Of a stretch of DNA of 13,631 bases, positions 7,145 to 13,631 are shown piece by piece. Source of the DNA: CAZLMG01 sp964560765 (GTDB lineage Bacteria > Bdellovibrionota_B > Oligoflexia > Oligoflexales > CAZLMG01); NCBI GenBank assembly GCA_964560765.1, contig CAZLMG010000059.1, forward strand, positions 1-13,631, read 5' to 3'. Within the stretch, counting starts at the first letter, position 1. Every line of letters begins with the position of its first letter. The notes beneath the pieces are model-generated. The model did not search any database, was not told where the DNA came from, and saw only the letters and a program-made list of their open reading frames with translations. The position numbers and the translations under genes are program-made.

Positions 7145-7969
7145 ATGACCGATGCCCTACGCGATGCCTACGAACGGGATGGATTCGTGATTATGCGCGG
7201 TCTTTTTGACGGGGATGCCCTGCGGGAGATCAACGCCGCTTGCGACGAATTGCAGGCCATGGCAAGCGACTTTCAGGGCGACGAGTTTGTTGATGTGACG
7301 TTCTTTAACATGATGCGGGCTTGCAACCCATTCGCCTGCGACCTGCAGCAGCACGCCCCCATGCCCGGAATCTTGCGTCGGGTCACTTATCCGTACGCCA
7401 TTTCCCCCATCTTGGATCGATACCGGACCCATCCTAACCTCATACACGCCGTCGCCTCGATCCTCGGCCCCGACGTGGTACAGGTGGTCAATCAGGTGAA
7501 CTTTTCACCACCCAACATTGGCACCGGCTGGGGCTGGCATCAAGACTATCGTTTCCGCCGTCAGGGTCTGGAAGATCCCATGCGCAACTTCATGCAGACC
7601 GTGACTGCCATCGACCGCTGCCATTTAGGCAACGGCGGGTTGCGCTTGATTCCCGGTAGCCATCGCTTGGGCATGTTGACCCTGGACAAGGAAAATGAAA
7701 GGGCAGAAACGTACTTCGACCCCACCTTAGCGATCACGCCAACCCTGGAACCGGGCGACTCGGCATTCTTTAACCCATTGGTCATTCATGGATCAGGCGC
7801 AAACCGCTCGGATGCTCTGCGTCGCGTCTACATCAACGGTTTTGCAAGGGCTAGTGCTACTCCCTACGGCATACCGGTGCTCAAGCACGGCGATATCGTA
7901 CGACACAGAGAAGGCAAGATGGAGTATGAAGGCGACCGGGCAACGCTGCCTCTGGCCTCGAAATACTAA
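7145..7969 (+). CDS. Phytanoyl-CoA dioxygenase (PhyH) family Fe(II)/2-oxoglutarate oxygenase
   Basis: The 274-residue protein has the PhyH-type double-stranded beta-helix fold pattern. The iron triad is visible: the HxD pair in GWGWHQDYRF (H132, D134) and the distal histidine in NPLVIHGSGANRS (H215), with R221 or R226/R227 placed to bind 2-oxoglutarate. GGLRLIPGSHRLG (164-176) is the typical family segment before the distal strand. Members hydroxylate small molecules or acyl-CoAs using O2 and 2-oxoglutarate. The substrate cannot be read here; the ectoine hydroxylase signature is not apparent. GAGGA lies about 8 nt before the ATG, and an extended -10 promoter lies upstream. It is a single-gene unit, divergent from lysA (80 bp) and convergent with the transporter (11 bp). 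The fold family is sure, the reaction is not. Confidence 0.92.
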   Translation: MTDALRDAYERDGFVIMRGLFDGDALREINAACDELQAMASDFQGDEFVDVTFFNMMRACNPFACDLQQHAPMPGILRRVTYPYAISPILDRYRTHPNLIHAVASILGPDVVQVVNQVNFSPPNIGTGWGWHQDYRFRRQGLEDPMRNFMQTVTAIDRCHLGNGGLRLIPGSHRLGMLTLDKENERAETYFDPTLAITPTLEPGDSAFFNPLVIHGSGANRSDALRRVYINGFARASATPYGIPVLKHGDIVRHREGKMEYEGDRATLPLASKY

Positions 7970-7980
7970 AAATTGGCCCC

Positions 7981-9666
7981 CTACAACCGGAGGAGGGCTG
8001 GCAGCCCATCAAAGTCAGCCGCCTGCGTCGGCTCCAGCAAGAGATCTCGCCCAGCCACCAGAAGTGCTCGTTGCGAGGCGTAAATCTCGCGCGAGACATT
8101 TAGCAGCATGGAAGCCTCTCCTAAATCGCCAGAACCTTGCTTGATGTAATCATAGATGTGGTGGGTAATCGTTTCGTAGTTGGCCTGCAAACTGGCAGCC
8201 AAGGACGCAAGACTGGAAAAGCGAATATCCTTCGAATCGGTCGTGTACACGTCGAGATAGGAACGAAAAAAGTCCCGCGCCGTCGTCCGCATAAACTGAT
8301 ACTGCTCAGCGAGTGGCTCGCTAGCGGAATTACGAAGCTCCAGCAGATTGTGCTCGACGTCCTTCATGGATTTCGCCGCATGAATCAGGCTTCGGGTCGC
8401 ACCAAGATTTTGGTGCAACGACGTCGAGAGACTCTTTTCCATGGGCGATGTGGTCAAACTGAGTCCGTAGGCGATAATCTCCGAACCAAGGCGTTTTAGG
8501 GCCTCATACAGAGTGTTGACCTCACTTTGACGCAACCAACTTTCGATGCCCGCACCCGGCCAATGGCGCGCCAGGGAATCTGCGTCTAGCCGCAGAATTC
8601 GCTGCAATAGGACGATCGTGCCAGTCAACAGGTGAAATGTTTCTTGCCGCAGTGCCGCCACGCCCGCCTCAGGCACGCTGGGATGCACGCGCACGATATG
8701 CTGCGCCAGCACGGATTGATCGGCGCTAAACAGACGCTCCAATAGCTTGGCGAAAGGACCTACAATCGGCAGGAAAAGGGCAATGCCAATCACATTCATC
8801 GAGCTGTGAAAGCCCACTAGCGCCAGCAACGGATCTTGCAGGTCGAGTACGCTGGTCACAAAAAACAAGAGGGGCTTGATCAGGAGGAAGGCCAATGTGG
8901 CCGTCGCAATGTTAAAGAGAACGTGGGCCATGGCCACCTGACGCTTCACCGCACGACCGCTGGCTCCGCCCAATACGGCCGTTATGGTCGTGCCAAGATC
9001 TGCCCCAATCACGAGGGCAGCCGCCTGCGAGAGGTCGAAAAGCTGGGCGTGCAGCCCTCCCATGACCAGCACCGTCGTGGTCGAGCTAGACTGAATGACG
9101 GCGGTGATGAGAAAACCAGCCAAAAGAAAGAGCCAGAGCGGTTGCCCCACCAAAGCGCTCGTATCCAAATGGGCGGCGGCGTACGACGATCCGGATTGCA
9201 TGTATATCAAAGCTAGAAACATAAGACCGAGGGCAAAGATGGCCCGTCCAGTGTGAGCGACTTTTGGCCAGTTCGCCCCCAAAATGCTGACCAAAGCTCC
9301 GACCGCAATGAGCGGGAAACACCAGTCGCCCATGACGACTTCGAAGCCAAAGGAAGCGATGACCCAACCCTTTAACGTTGTCCCGAGATTAGTGCCAAGG
9401 ACGATTCCTAGGGCGTGGCGCAGCTGCAAAATACCGGCCCCAACAAAAGCCAGAACCAGAAGCATGACAACGGAACTACTTTGCAGAATGGCGGTTGAGA
9501 TCACGCCGATCAACATGCCTAAGAAGGCATTGTGCGTATATTTTTGCAGGAGACGTTTAAACGTACTGCCGGCCAAATCCTTAAAGGCCTGCTCGAGCTG
9601 TGCCATGGCCAGCATGAACAAACCCAGTCCGGCCAAAGATTTCCAAATGGTGGCTTCGAGGCTCAT
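7981..9666 (-). CDS. Na/Pi-cotransporter (NptA/PNaS family) with PhoU-like C-terminal domain
   Basis: This inner-membrane protein (561 residues) probably couples sodium to phosphate movement. Its membrane half (about 1-315) contains the inverted duplication typical of the family: a QSSS motif in each half (62-65 and 192-195), each followed by a matching GTNLGTT (91-97) or GADLGTT (221-227). Some eight hydrophobic segments are visible. The second half (about 320-545) is soluble and helical, like PhoU, as in bacterial YjbB/NptA-type proteins. E. coli YjbB exports phosphate; the direction here is unknown. AGGGG precedes the ATG. It starts 9 bp after the upstream gene, so the two are almost certainly one transcript. 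It is convergent with the PhyH gene (11 bp). Family confident; the ion and direction are inferred. Confidence 0.94.
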   Translation of the reverse strand: MSLEATIWKSLAGLGLFMLAMAQLEQAFKDLAGSTFKRLLQKYTHNAFLGMLIGVISTAILQSSSVVMLLVLAFVGAGILQLRHALGIVLGTNLGTTLKGWVIASFGFEVVMGDWCFPLIAVGALVSILGANWPKVAHTGRAIFALGLMFLALIYMQSGSSYAAAHLDTSALVGQPLWLFLLAGFLITAVIQSSSTTTVLVMGGLHAQLFDLSQAAALVIGADLGTTITAVLGGASGRAVKRQVAMAHVLFNIATATLAFLLIKPLLFFVTSVLDLQDPLLALVGFHSSMNVIGIALFLPIVGPFAKLLERLFSADQSVLAQHIVRVHPSVPEAGVAALRQETFHLLTGTIVLLQRILRLDADSLARHWPGAGIESWLRQSEVNTLYEALKRLGSEIIAYGLSLTTSPMEKSLSTSLHQNLGATRSLIHAAKSMKDVEHNLLELRNSASEPLAEQYQFMRTTARDFFRSYLDVYTTDSKDIRFSSLASLAASLQANYETITHHIYDYIKQGSGDLGEASMLLNVSREIYASQRALLVAGRDLLLEPTQAADFDGLPALLRL

Positions 9667-9675
9667 CGCCCCTGA

Positions 9676-10341
9676 TTATGGCGTAGGTTGGGCATTCAAC
9701 GCAACACCTGGTCGCGCCAAGGAAAGAACTGGATAGAAATCAAGTGCGGTATTGGCGATACCCTCCGCATCTTCGCGCGAAAGACGAAAGCGGTCGGCGC
9801 TAGCCAATTCGATGGCGTAAGCGTCGCGCTCTAGCATCGTCGTCAAATCGATGCCAGCATAACGCAACAGACCAGCAGCGATAAGCGGCTGCCGGCAGTG
9901 GGCCTCCAACTCGTGGGATAAGGTCGACGCCAAAAGCGGCCAATTGTCGAAAGCTGCCGTGCCGATAAGCACGTCGGCGATCTGAAAGCCGCGCTGCAAG
10001 GTCAAGCCACGTTCCCAGAGGTTCTGATCGAACACAGGCTCTTCGCAAGCACGCGGTGTGTTGAAATTGTAGTACTGCATGGCAAAGTCGATCGCATCCT
10101 GACCAATTTCAGGAATTCCGTCTGGAGTTAGCATCTCAACCTGCGCCATCGCATGCCTAAGTTCGTGCTCAGCAGCACTCTTGTGCTCGGCCATGCAGGC
10201 GAGGGCCAAAAGCAGCCCAGACAATATTGCGAAGACGGGCCGCTGACGCAGATCGCAGCTCTTGACCGCGCGTGCGACCGCCCATGTTTGGGTTCCGAGA
10301 ATTCTTGGATCGAGAGGATTTTGCTTTGGTAAACCGTCCAT
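9676..10341 (-). CDS. Hypothetical membrane-anchored protein upstream of the Na/Pi-cotransporter
   Basis: I do not recognise this family with certainty. I start it at the second ATG (10339-10341) because TGAGGGT (minus strand, from 10346-10352) lies just upstream; the first ATG (10365) has no ribosome site. The protein is then 221 residues. A hydrophobic segment at about 36-49 ends in LALAC, a loose match to a lipobox, so it may be an anchor or lipoprotein signal. Further on there is HELEAH (143-148) and, 22 residues later, ERDAYAIELASADRF (171-185). This resembles zinc-peptidase layouts but has one residue too many for HExxH. A true HExxH, HELRH (59-63), occurs just after the membrane segment. 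Enzyme activity is unproven. The 9-bp gap to the transporter gene implies a shared transcript and perhaps a shared role. Confidence 0.8.
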   Translation of the reverse strand: MDGLPKQNPLDPRILGTQTWAVARAVKSCDLRQRPVFAILSGLLLALACMAEHKSAAEHELRHAMAQVEMLTPDGIPEIGQDAIDFAMQYYNFNTPRACEEPVFDQNLWERGLTLQRGFQIADVLIGTAAFDNWPLLASTLSHELEAHCRQPLIAAGLLRYAGIDLTTMLERDAYAIELASADRFRLSREDAEGIANTALDFYPVLSLARPGVALNAQPTP

Positions 10342-10466
10342 GTTCACCCTCAGTGAGGTTTTCATACTTATCGGCCCAATCCATAGGACTTTAAATAAAA
10401 ATAATCGCAGCCCTATTAATCTTTGAAATCTGGATGTTAAACCCCCATCTCAGCAAGGCTAAAGTT

Positions 10467-11630
10467 TTACGGACGAGTCTCGTCCGACAGGTTTTTCAGC
10501 GTGCGATAAACCTCAATGTTTCCAAGGACCATGGCGTCTGCGGAAAATTCGCTTCGGGCTAAGGCTCGGGCCTGCTCCGCATATTGCCGCCGCAGCTCCG
10601 GCACCGCGAGTGCCGCCAGTAGCTCGGCCGCAAATGCCTCGGGGTCGCCCGTCGGTACTAGCCAACCCGTCATGCCGGGACGCACCATCTCCGGGATCCC
10701 GCCAGCCTGCGTGGCCACCACCGCACAGCCCGCAAAAAAGCCATCAAGCACAATCGTCCCCAATCCCTCAAAGCGACTGCTAAGAGCCATGATATCGCAG
10801 GCCGCCAACAGACGCGGTAAGTCTTGGCGAAAGCCTAGAAAACGCACGTGTGCCGACAGCCCGAGATCACGAGCTAAATCTTCACAAGATTGGCGCAGAG
10901 GGCCTTCGCCCGCCAACAGGGCGACAAACGATTTGCCGGCGACCGCAACCTGCTTCAGCGCCCGCAACAGTGTCACGTGATCCTTTTGCGCGGTAAACGC
11001 AGCGCCACAGATGATCCAGGGAATCTGCAAGTCGAACCCAAGCTCAGCCGATAATCGCTGACGTTCGATATTGCGGTTGAAGCCACGATAAAGACCCTCG
11101 TCGACCGCTGATTTGACCACCGCCACTCGCGACGACTGTATGCCGGCATCGAGTAACACTTGGGCAATCGCGTCCGAAATCGCCACAAAGCGGGCTACGA
11201 ACGGCGAGCGATACTTCAGCCAGCCCATGATGCCGCTTGATGGTGCGAAATCGACTCGTCGATGCACCACTAGTTGCAGTCGTGGCCGCAACATCTTCAC
11301 CAAGATGCCAAGGGTATGAGCGCGGGAGGAGTGACAATCCAAAATGCTGATGTGATGTTGGCGGCAATACTTCCACAATAAAAACAAGGTGCGCAAACTG
11401 AACGAGCGCACCTTATGCGGCAAGGGCAACACCGGTATAACCCCCGAAAGGCGCGCGGCCAACGGACTGCCACTTGGCGCGGCTACATGGCAGAGGACGC
11501 CACGAGCAGCCATGCCGGATGCCAGCAAGAACACTTGGTTCTGCCCGCCACGCCACCCCGACTCCGGGTCTAAGTGCAAAACCCCAGAGATTACCGGCAA
11601 ATTTCTGTTCATGGTTTGCACAGCGTCCAT
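10467..11630 (-). CDS. Glycosyltransferase family 4 (GT-B fold)
   Basis: This transfers a sugar from a nucleotide-sugar donor to an acceptor, probably a cell-surface polysaccharide or glycolipid. The conserved N-terminal domain begins VLHLDPESGWRGGQNQV, with the glycine-rich acceptor loop. The C-terminal donor domain shows ICGAAFTAQKDH, ALLAGEGPL, VRFLGFRQDL, SSRFEGLGTIVLDGFFAG and GGIPEMV, the GT4 pattern. The usual E-x7-E pair reads E-x7-D (EGLGTIVLD), a mild change. No membrane segment is clear; such enzymes usually act on the cytoplasmic face. The frame stays open to an ATG at 11720 (417 residues), but that has no ribosome site and adds an untypical Arg-rich stretch. I prefer ATG 11630 with AGGGG upstream (387 residues). 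It stands without other polysaccharide genes, so the glycan is unknown. Confidence 0.93.
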   Translation of the reverse strand: MDAVQTMNRNLPVISGVLHLDPESGWRGGQNQVFLLASGMAARGVLCHVAAPSGSPLAARLSGVIPVLPLPHKVRSFSLRTLFLLWKYCRQHHISILDCHSSRAHTLGILVKMLRPRLQLVVHRRVDFAPSSGIMGWLKYRSPFVARFVAISDAIAQVLLDAGIQSSRVAVVKSAVDEGLYRGFNRNIERQRLSAELGFDLQIPWIICGAAFTAQKDHVTLLRALKQVAVAGKSFVALLAGEGPLRQSCEDLARDLGLSAHVRFLGFRQDLPRLLAACDIMALSSRFEGLGTIVLDGFFAGCAVVATQAGGIPEMVRPGMTGWLVPTGDPEAFAAELLAALAVPELRRQYAEQARALARSEFSADAMVLGNIEVYRTLKNLSDETRP

Positions 11631-11729
11631 CCGCCCCTGTTCAAGGAGTCGCCAGAATACCGCGTTCCGCACCAAGAGACCACGGCATTTCCGCGACGCG
11701 CGGCGATAAACGGCTGTCATTTTCGCTAA

Positions 11730-11795
11730 TTACTTACGGTGAATGCCGGGGGCCGGGGGAGATGTGTCGCTGGCATAGCCAATGCAAAAAGACAT
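11730..11795 (-). CDS. Short upstream ORF ahead of the glycosyltransferase (21 codons)
   Basis: An ATG at 11793-11795 opens a 21-residue reading frame (begins MSFCIGYASDTSPP) that stops 9 bp before the farther glycosyltransferase ATG (11720). Two GGAGG cores lie upstream on the minus strand; the nearer is 13 nt from the ATG, longer than usual. It could be a leader peptide that affects translation of the glycosyltransferase, or chance. The same purine-rich stretch is, on the other strand, the CCTCC pair of the possible small RNA. Evidence is thin. Confidence 0.2.
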   Translation of the reverse strand: MSFCIGYASDTSPPAPGIHRK

Positions 11796-11862
11796 TCTTG
11801 CGTGAGTTCCTCCTTACCTCCTTTTGGTGGGCCTGGTCCGTGAGACTGGGCCTATTTTTTTT
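11737..11862 (+). ncRNA. Possible small RNA with anti-Shine-Dalgarno-like motifs
   Basis: The plus strand can fold into three elements in a row. They are ATGCC/GGCAT (11743-11747 with 11772-11776), ATGCAA/TTGCGT with one wobble (11782-11787 with 11798-11803), and the intrinsic terminator at 11829-11862. Between the second hairpin and the terminator, two CCTCC motifs (11809-11813, 11817-11821) are unpaired. One of them reads CCTCCTTA, the 3' tail of 16S rRNA. Unpaired CU-rich motifs are a known way for regulatory RNAs to bind ribosome sites. I see no good promoter: only a poor GCTAAT at 11725. The 5' end is therefore approximate and the call tentative. Confidence 0.3.
11829..11862 (+). terminator. 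Intrinsic terminator on the plus strand with no plus-strand gene before it
   Basis: GGCCTGGTC (11830-11838) pairs with GACTGGGCC (11844-11852) through nine pairs, two of them G-T wobbles, around a 5-nt loop. It is followed by TA and eight T residues (11855-11862). The T-run is on the plus strand only. Both flanking genes are on the minus strand, so it would end some other plus-strand transcript. Confidence 0.7.
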
Positions 11863-11911
11863 GGCGCCGAGGAGCGCGGGCGATTCTTGAGGCCGACGCG
11901 GGTGCTGCCGG

Positions 11912-12111
11912 TCATGGGACATAACGCATCACGTACCGATCCGTAAGAATCAAGATACTGCCATCGCCCATCTTTTCGATACCGCCCACTGCTCATCATC
12001 CGAACAACTAATGGTGTTACCGAAAGCATCTAGTCCATCCGCAGAATAGCCTTCAAAAATGATGAGGGCGCCATTCAACGCCTCAGGGGAAACCTGAGTC
12101 GTGATCACCAT
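11912..12111 (-). pseudogene. Small unknown gene interrupted by a one-base frameshift
   Basis: From ATG 12109-12111 the minus strand reads a sensible sequence (MVITTQVSPEALNG, then IIFEGYSADGLDAFG) to DDEQW, after which the frame soon stops (11950). In another frame, from the same spot, GGIEKMGDGSILILTDRYV continues to MRYVP and a stop (11912-11914). One extra G in the GGG run (11985-11987) would join them into a protein of about 67 residues. I do not recognise the family. It may be a decayed gene, a sequencing error in a G-run, or coincidence. No ribosome site precedes the ATG, and the run does not fit a standard -1 slippery heptamer. Confidence 0.4.
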
Positions 12112-12276
12112 GCTATTTCGCGTCGAAGCGCTTGTCGATTGCGGAGATCGTTTACACACACGATTGTGATCGGCTAATAGGCGGGAAGTGTAGGTCTTTT
12201 TTGAGTTCTCGCAGGCTCTCCAACGGCCGCGTTCGATCGCGACAAATTAACATGTCAAATCATGAAATTATCAAAC

Positions 12277-13428
12277 TTAGCCCTTTGTCGGAAACTGCAG
12301 AACAAACGCCTTTTGCGGTGTGGCCGTATACAGCAGTTGTCCCCCATGCTGCTGCATGATGCGACGACAAATGCTGAGGCCTAAACCCATTCCCTGGCCC
12401 ACACGCTTGGTCGAGAAAAAAGGCTCCATGATCCGCTCTTCAATTTCTGGATTGACCCCGGGTGCAGAATCACGCACCCAAAGTTGCACATCGTCTGTCG
12501 AATGGCTAATCCCCACCTCGACCCAGCGCGGCGCCGAAACTTGCTCAGCCGTCGCATCCAAAGCGTTTTGCAGCAAGTTCAACAAAGCCTGCCCAATTTG
12601 ATGCTCCACGCAGCAGATCGTCAGCTGGCTATTCGCGGGCTCATAGCGCAATGCCACACCCTCGTTGGCGAAACGGTGTCGGCATGCCGTCAAAGTCATT
12701 TCGACAATATCCTCGACCACAACAGATACGCGTGGCTCTCCTGCTCCATCGCGAACTAATTTTCGCATTGCCTGCAAAATCTTATGAGCACTCATGAGGG
12801 TCTCCTCGATGGTGGCTGCAAATGACTTTAACTCCGCGCGGCCAATCGACTCATGCTTGCGACACTTCGCCTGCATGCTGCGCACGACACCTTGGATGAC
12901 GGTGAGAGGATTAGCAATCTCATGGGCAATCCCCCCCACCATTTCGCCTAGTGCCTGCAATCGCGAATCGGCAATGAGCCGCGCTTCCTCATCTCGCAAC
13001 GCCAATTCCGCCTGCTTGCGTGCCGAAACGTCTTGCACAACGCCAATCATCCGCACAGGCGTGCCATCTTCAGCAAAAAAGACTTTGCCGGTTTCCATCA
13101 CCCAACGGACACGACCGTTGCGAAGTATCACTCGATGTTCTAGGTGGTAAGGGGCGCGCCTGGGACCTACGGCCTGATTGACCGCTTCGATCACCGCTTG
13201 TCGGTCCTCGGGATGCACACTCTGTAAGAATGCCTCATAGGAAGCCGCGAAATCGGACCGTGGAATGTCAAAAATCTCGTAGATCTGATCGGTCCAATGC
13301 AGGGCACCGGTCACAATATCCCAATCCCAAATGCCAAGATTGGTGGCCGCTTGCGCGACACGTAGGCGTTCAAGTTCTCGCTGATCATCCACTTGACCGA
13401 CCTCTATGGAAACCCTACCCAGAAACAT
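12277..13428 (-). CDS. Soluble PAS-domain sensor histidine kinase
   Basis: The 383-residue protein has no membrane segment, so it should sense something inside the cell. A PAS/PAC domain (about 28-140, with WDWDIVTG and VVQDVSARK) is followed by the HisKA dimerisation helix with the phospho-accepting H169 in GGIAHEIANPL. The ATPase domain has the N-box NLLQNALDA (N288), the G1 box WVRDSAPGV (D320), PFFSTK (336-341) and the G2 box GQGMGLGLS (345-352). The G1 box reads DSAPG instead of the usual DNGPG. The pattern is close to NtrB-like (HPK4-type) kinases. The ATG has a poor ribosome site; GTG at 13390-13392, preceded by AGAGGT, could be the real start. No response regulator is in the window, so its partner is unknown. 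Confidence 0.94.
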   Translation of the reverse strand: MFLGRVSIEVGQVDDQRELERLRVAQAATNLGIWDWDIVTGALHWTDQIYEIFDIPRSDFAASYEAFLQSVHPEDRQAVIEAVNQAVGPRRAPYHLEHRVILRNGRVRWVMETGKVFFAEDGTPVRMIGVVQDVSARKQAELALRDEEARLIADSRLQALGEMVGGIAHEIANPLTVIQGVVRSMQAKCRKHESIGRAELKSFAATIEETLMSAHKILQAMRKLVRDGAGEPRVSVVVEDIVEMTLTACRHRFANEGVALRYEPANSQLTICCVEHQIGQALLNLLQNALDATAEQVSAPRWVEVGISHSTDDVQLWVRDSAPGVNPEIEERIMEPFFSTKRVGQGMGLGLSICRRIMQQHGGQLLYTATPQKAFVLQFPTKG

Positions 13429-13631
13429 GCAGAAAATCTTGAGATGCTATCATGAAAGACACTGGTCTGGGGTGTTAGAAATTTATGCCTATCCGAAAAG
13501 CGCAGCATCGGAAATAGTTGGCTGAGAGTATTCGGAGCTGACAAATGGTTTACGAAGCATTTCTGACGGATCGATTTTAAATTTGAAGGTTCCGAATTTC
13601 AGTGTTCTGGCTGCTCAGGCGATCAGTACTA
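13429..13631. other. Region upstream of the histidine kinase
   Basis: This stretch at the window edge holds only very short reading frames on both strands and no RNA gene that I can see. It presumably contains the kinase promoter; I found no clear -35/-10 pair. A stop codon (TAG) lies 18 nt before the kinase ATG in frame, so the kinase does not extend further upstream. Confidence 0.5.

Larger units (their letters stand above)
11721..12276. other. Long gap without an intact gene between the glycosyltransferase and the kinase
   Basis: About 550 bp with no intact protein of recognisable family. In order, it contains a short upstream ORF on the minus strand (11730-11795), a plus-strand intrinsic terminator (11829-11862) with CCTCC motifs before it, a small minus-strand ORF broken by a frameshift (11912-12111), and a 33-codon minus-strand ORF (12152-12253) without a ribosome site. 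It may be a decayed gene, an RNA gene or both. Confidence 0.6.

Noticed and set aside
10470..10486. A 7-bp hairpin (CGGACGA/TCGTCCG) at the glycosyltransferase stop as its terminator
   Set aside because: The stem is good, but the minus strand continues TAAAACTTT rather than a T-run, and it lies in the last codons of the gene.
11828..11862. Minus-strand reading of the terminator as a guanidine-II (mini-ykkC) type element, because the loop contains ACGG
   Set aside because: The loop is not the required ACGR tetraloop, and there is no second matching hairpin before the ribosome site.
12152..12253. A 33-residue minus-strand ORF just after the kinase, starting MLICRDRTRP
   Set aside because: It has no ribosome site and no similarity I know; in a 550-bp gap such an ORF is expected by chance. 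It could be a remnant of the same decayed gene, but I cannot show it.

Overview
The window is a compact bacterial chromosome segment with ordinary housekeeping and envelope genes and no sign of phage, insertion sequence or CRISPR. RlmM (a 23S rRNA methylase typical of gammaproteobacteria and some relatives), a GFSLVEL-type type IV prepilin and a candidate sigma-54 promoter suggest a Gram-negative proteobacterium, most likely gammaproteobacterial. This is inferred from gene families only.

Layout. 78-1151 (-): tRNA 2-thiouridylase MnmA, divergent from a GAF-domain protein of the free methionine-R-sulfoxide reductase family (1250-1735, +). 1758-2837 (-): RlmM, convergent with it. 2911-3522 (-): an unrecognised membrane-anchored protein. 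3697-4164 (-): a type IV pilin with a plausible sigma-54 promoter. 5808-7064 then 4546-5811 (-): lysA and lysC, joined by an ATGA overlap, so the first and last committed enzymes of lysine synthesis are probably co-translated; lysC also has a plausible internal start for a separate regulatory (beta) subunit. 7145-7969 (+): a PhyH-family Fe(II)/2-oxoglutarate dioxygenase, divergent from lysA and preceded by an extended -10 promoter. 9676-10341 then 7981-9666 (-): an unknown membrane-anchored protein and a Na/Pi-cotransporter with a PhoU-like tail, 9 bp apart. 10467-11630 (-): a GT4-type glycosyltransferase. 12277-13428 (-): a soluble PAS-domain histidine kinase with no response regulator in view.

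The least ordinary part is the 550 bp gap between the glycosyltransferase and the kinase (about 11721-12276). It holds a strong plus-strand intrinsic terminator with no plus-strand gene before it. Two CCTCC (anti-Shine-Dalgarno-like) motifs and two small hairpins lie just upstream, so a small RNA is possible. The same gap also holds what looks like a small minus-strand gene broken by a one-base frameshift. Both are hypotheses. No wholly new multi-gene system is evident.
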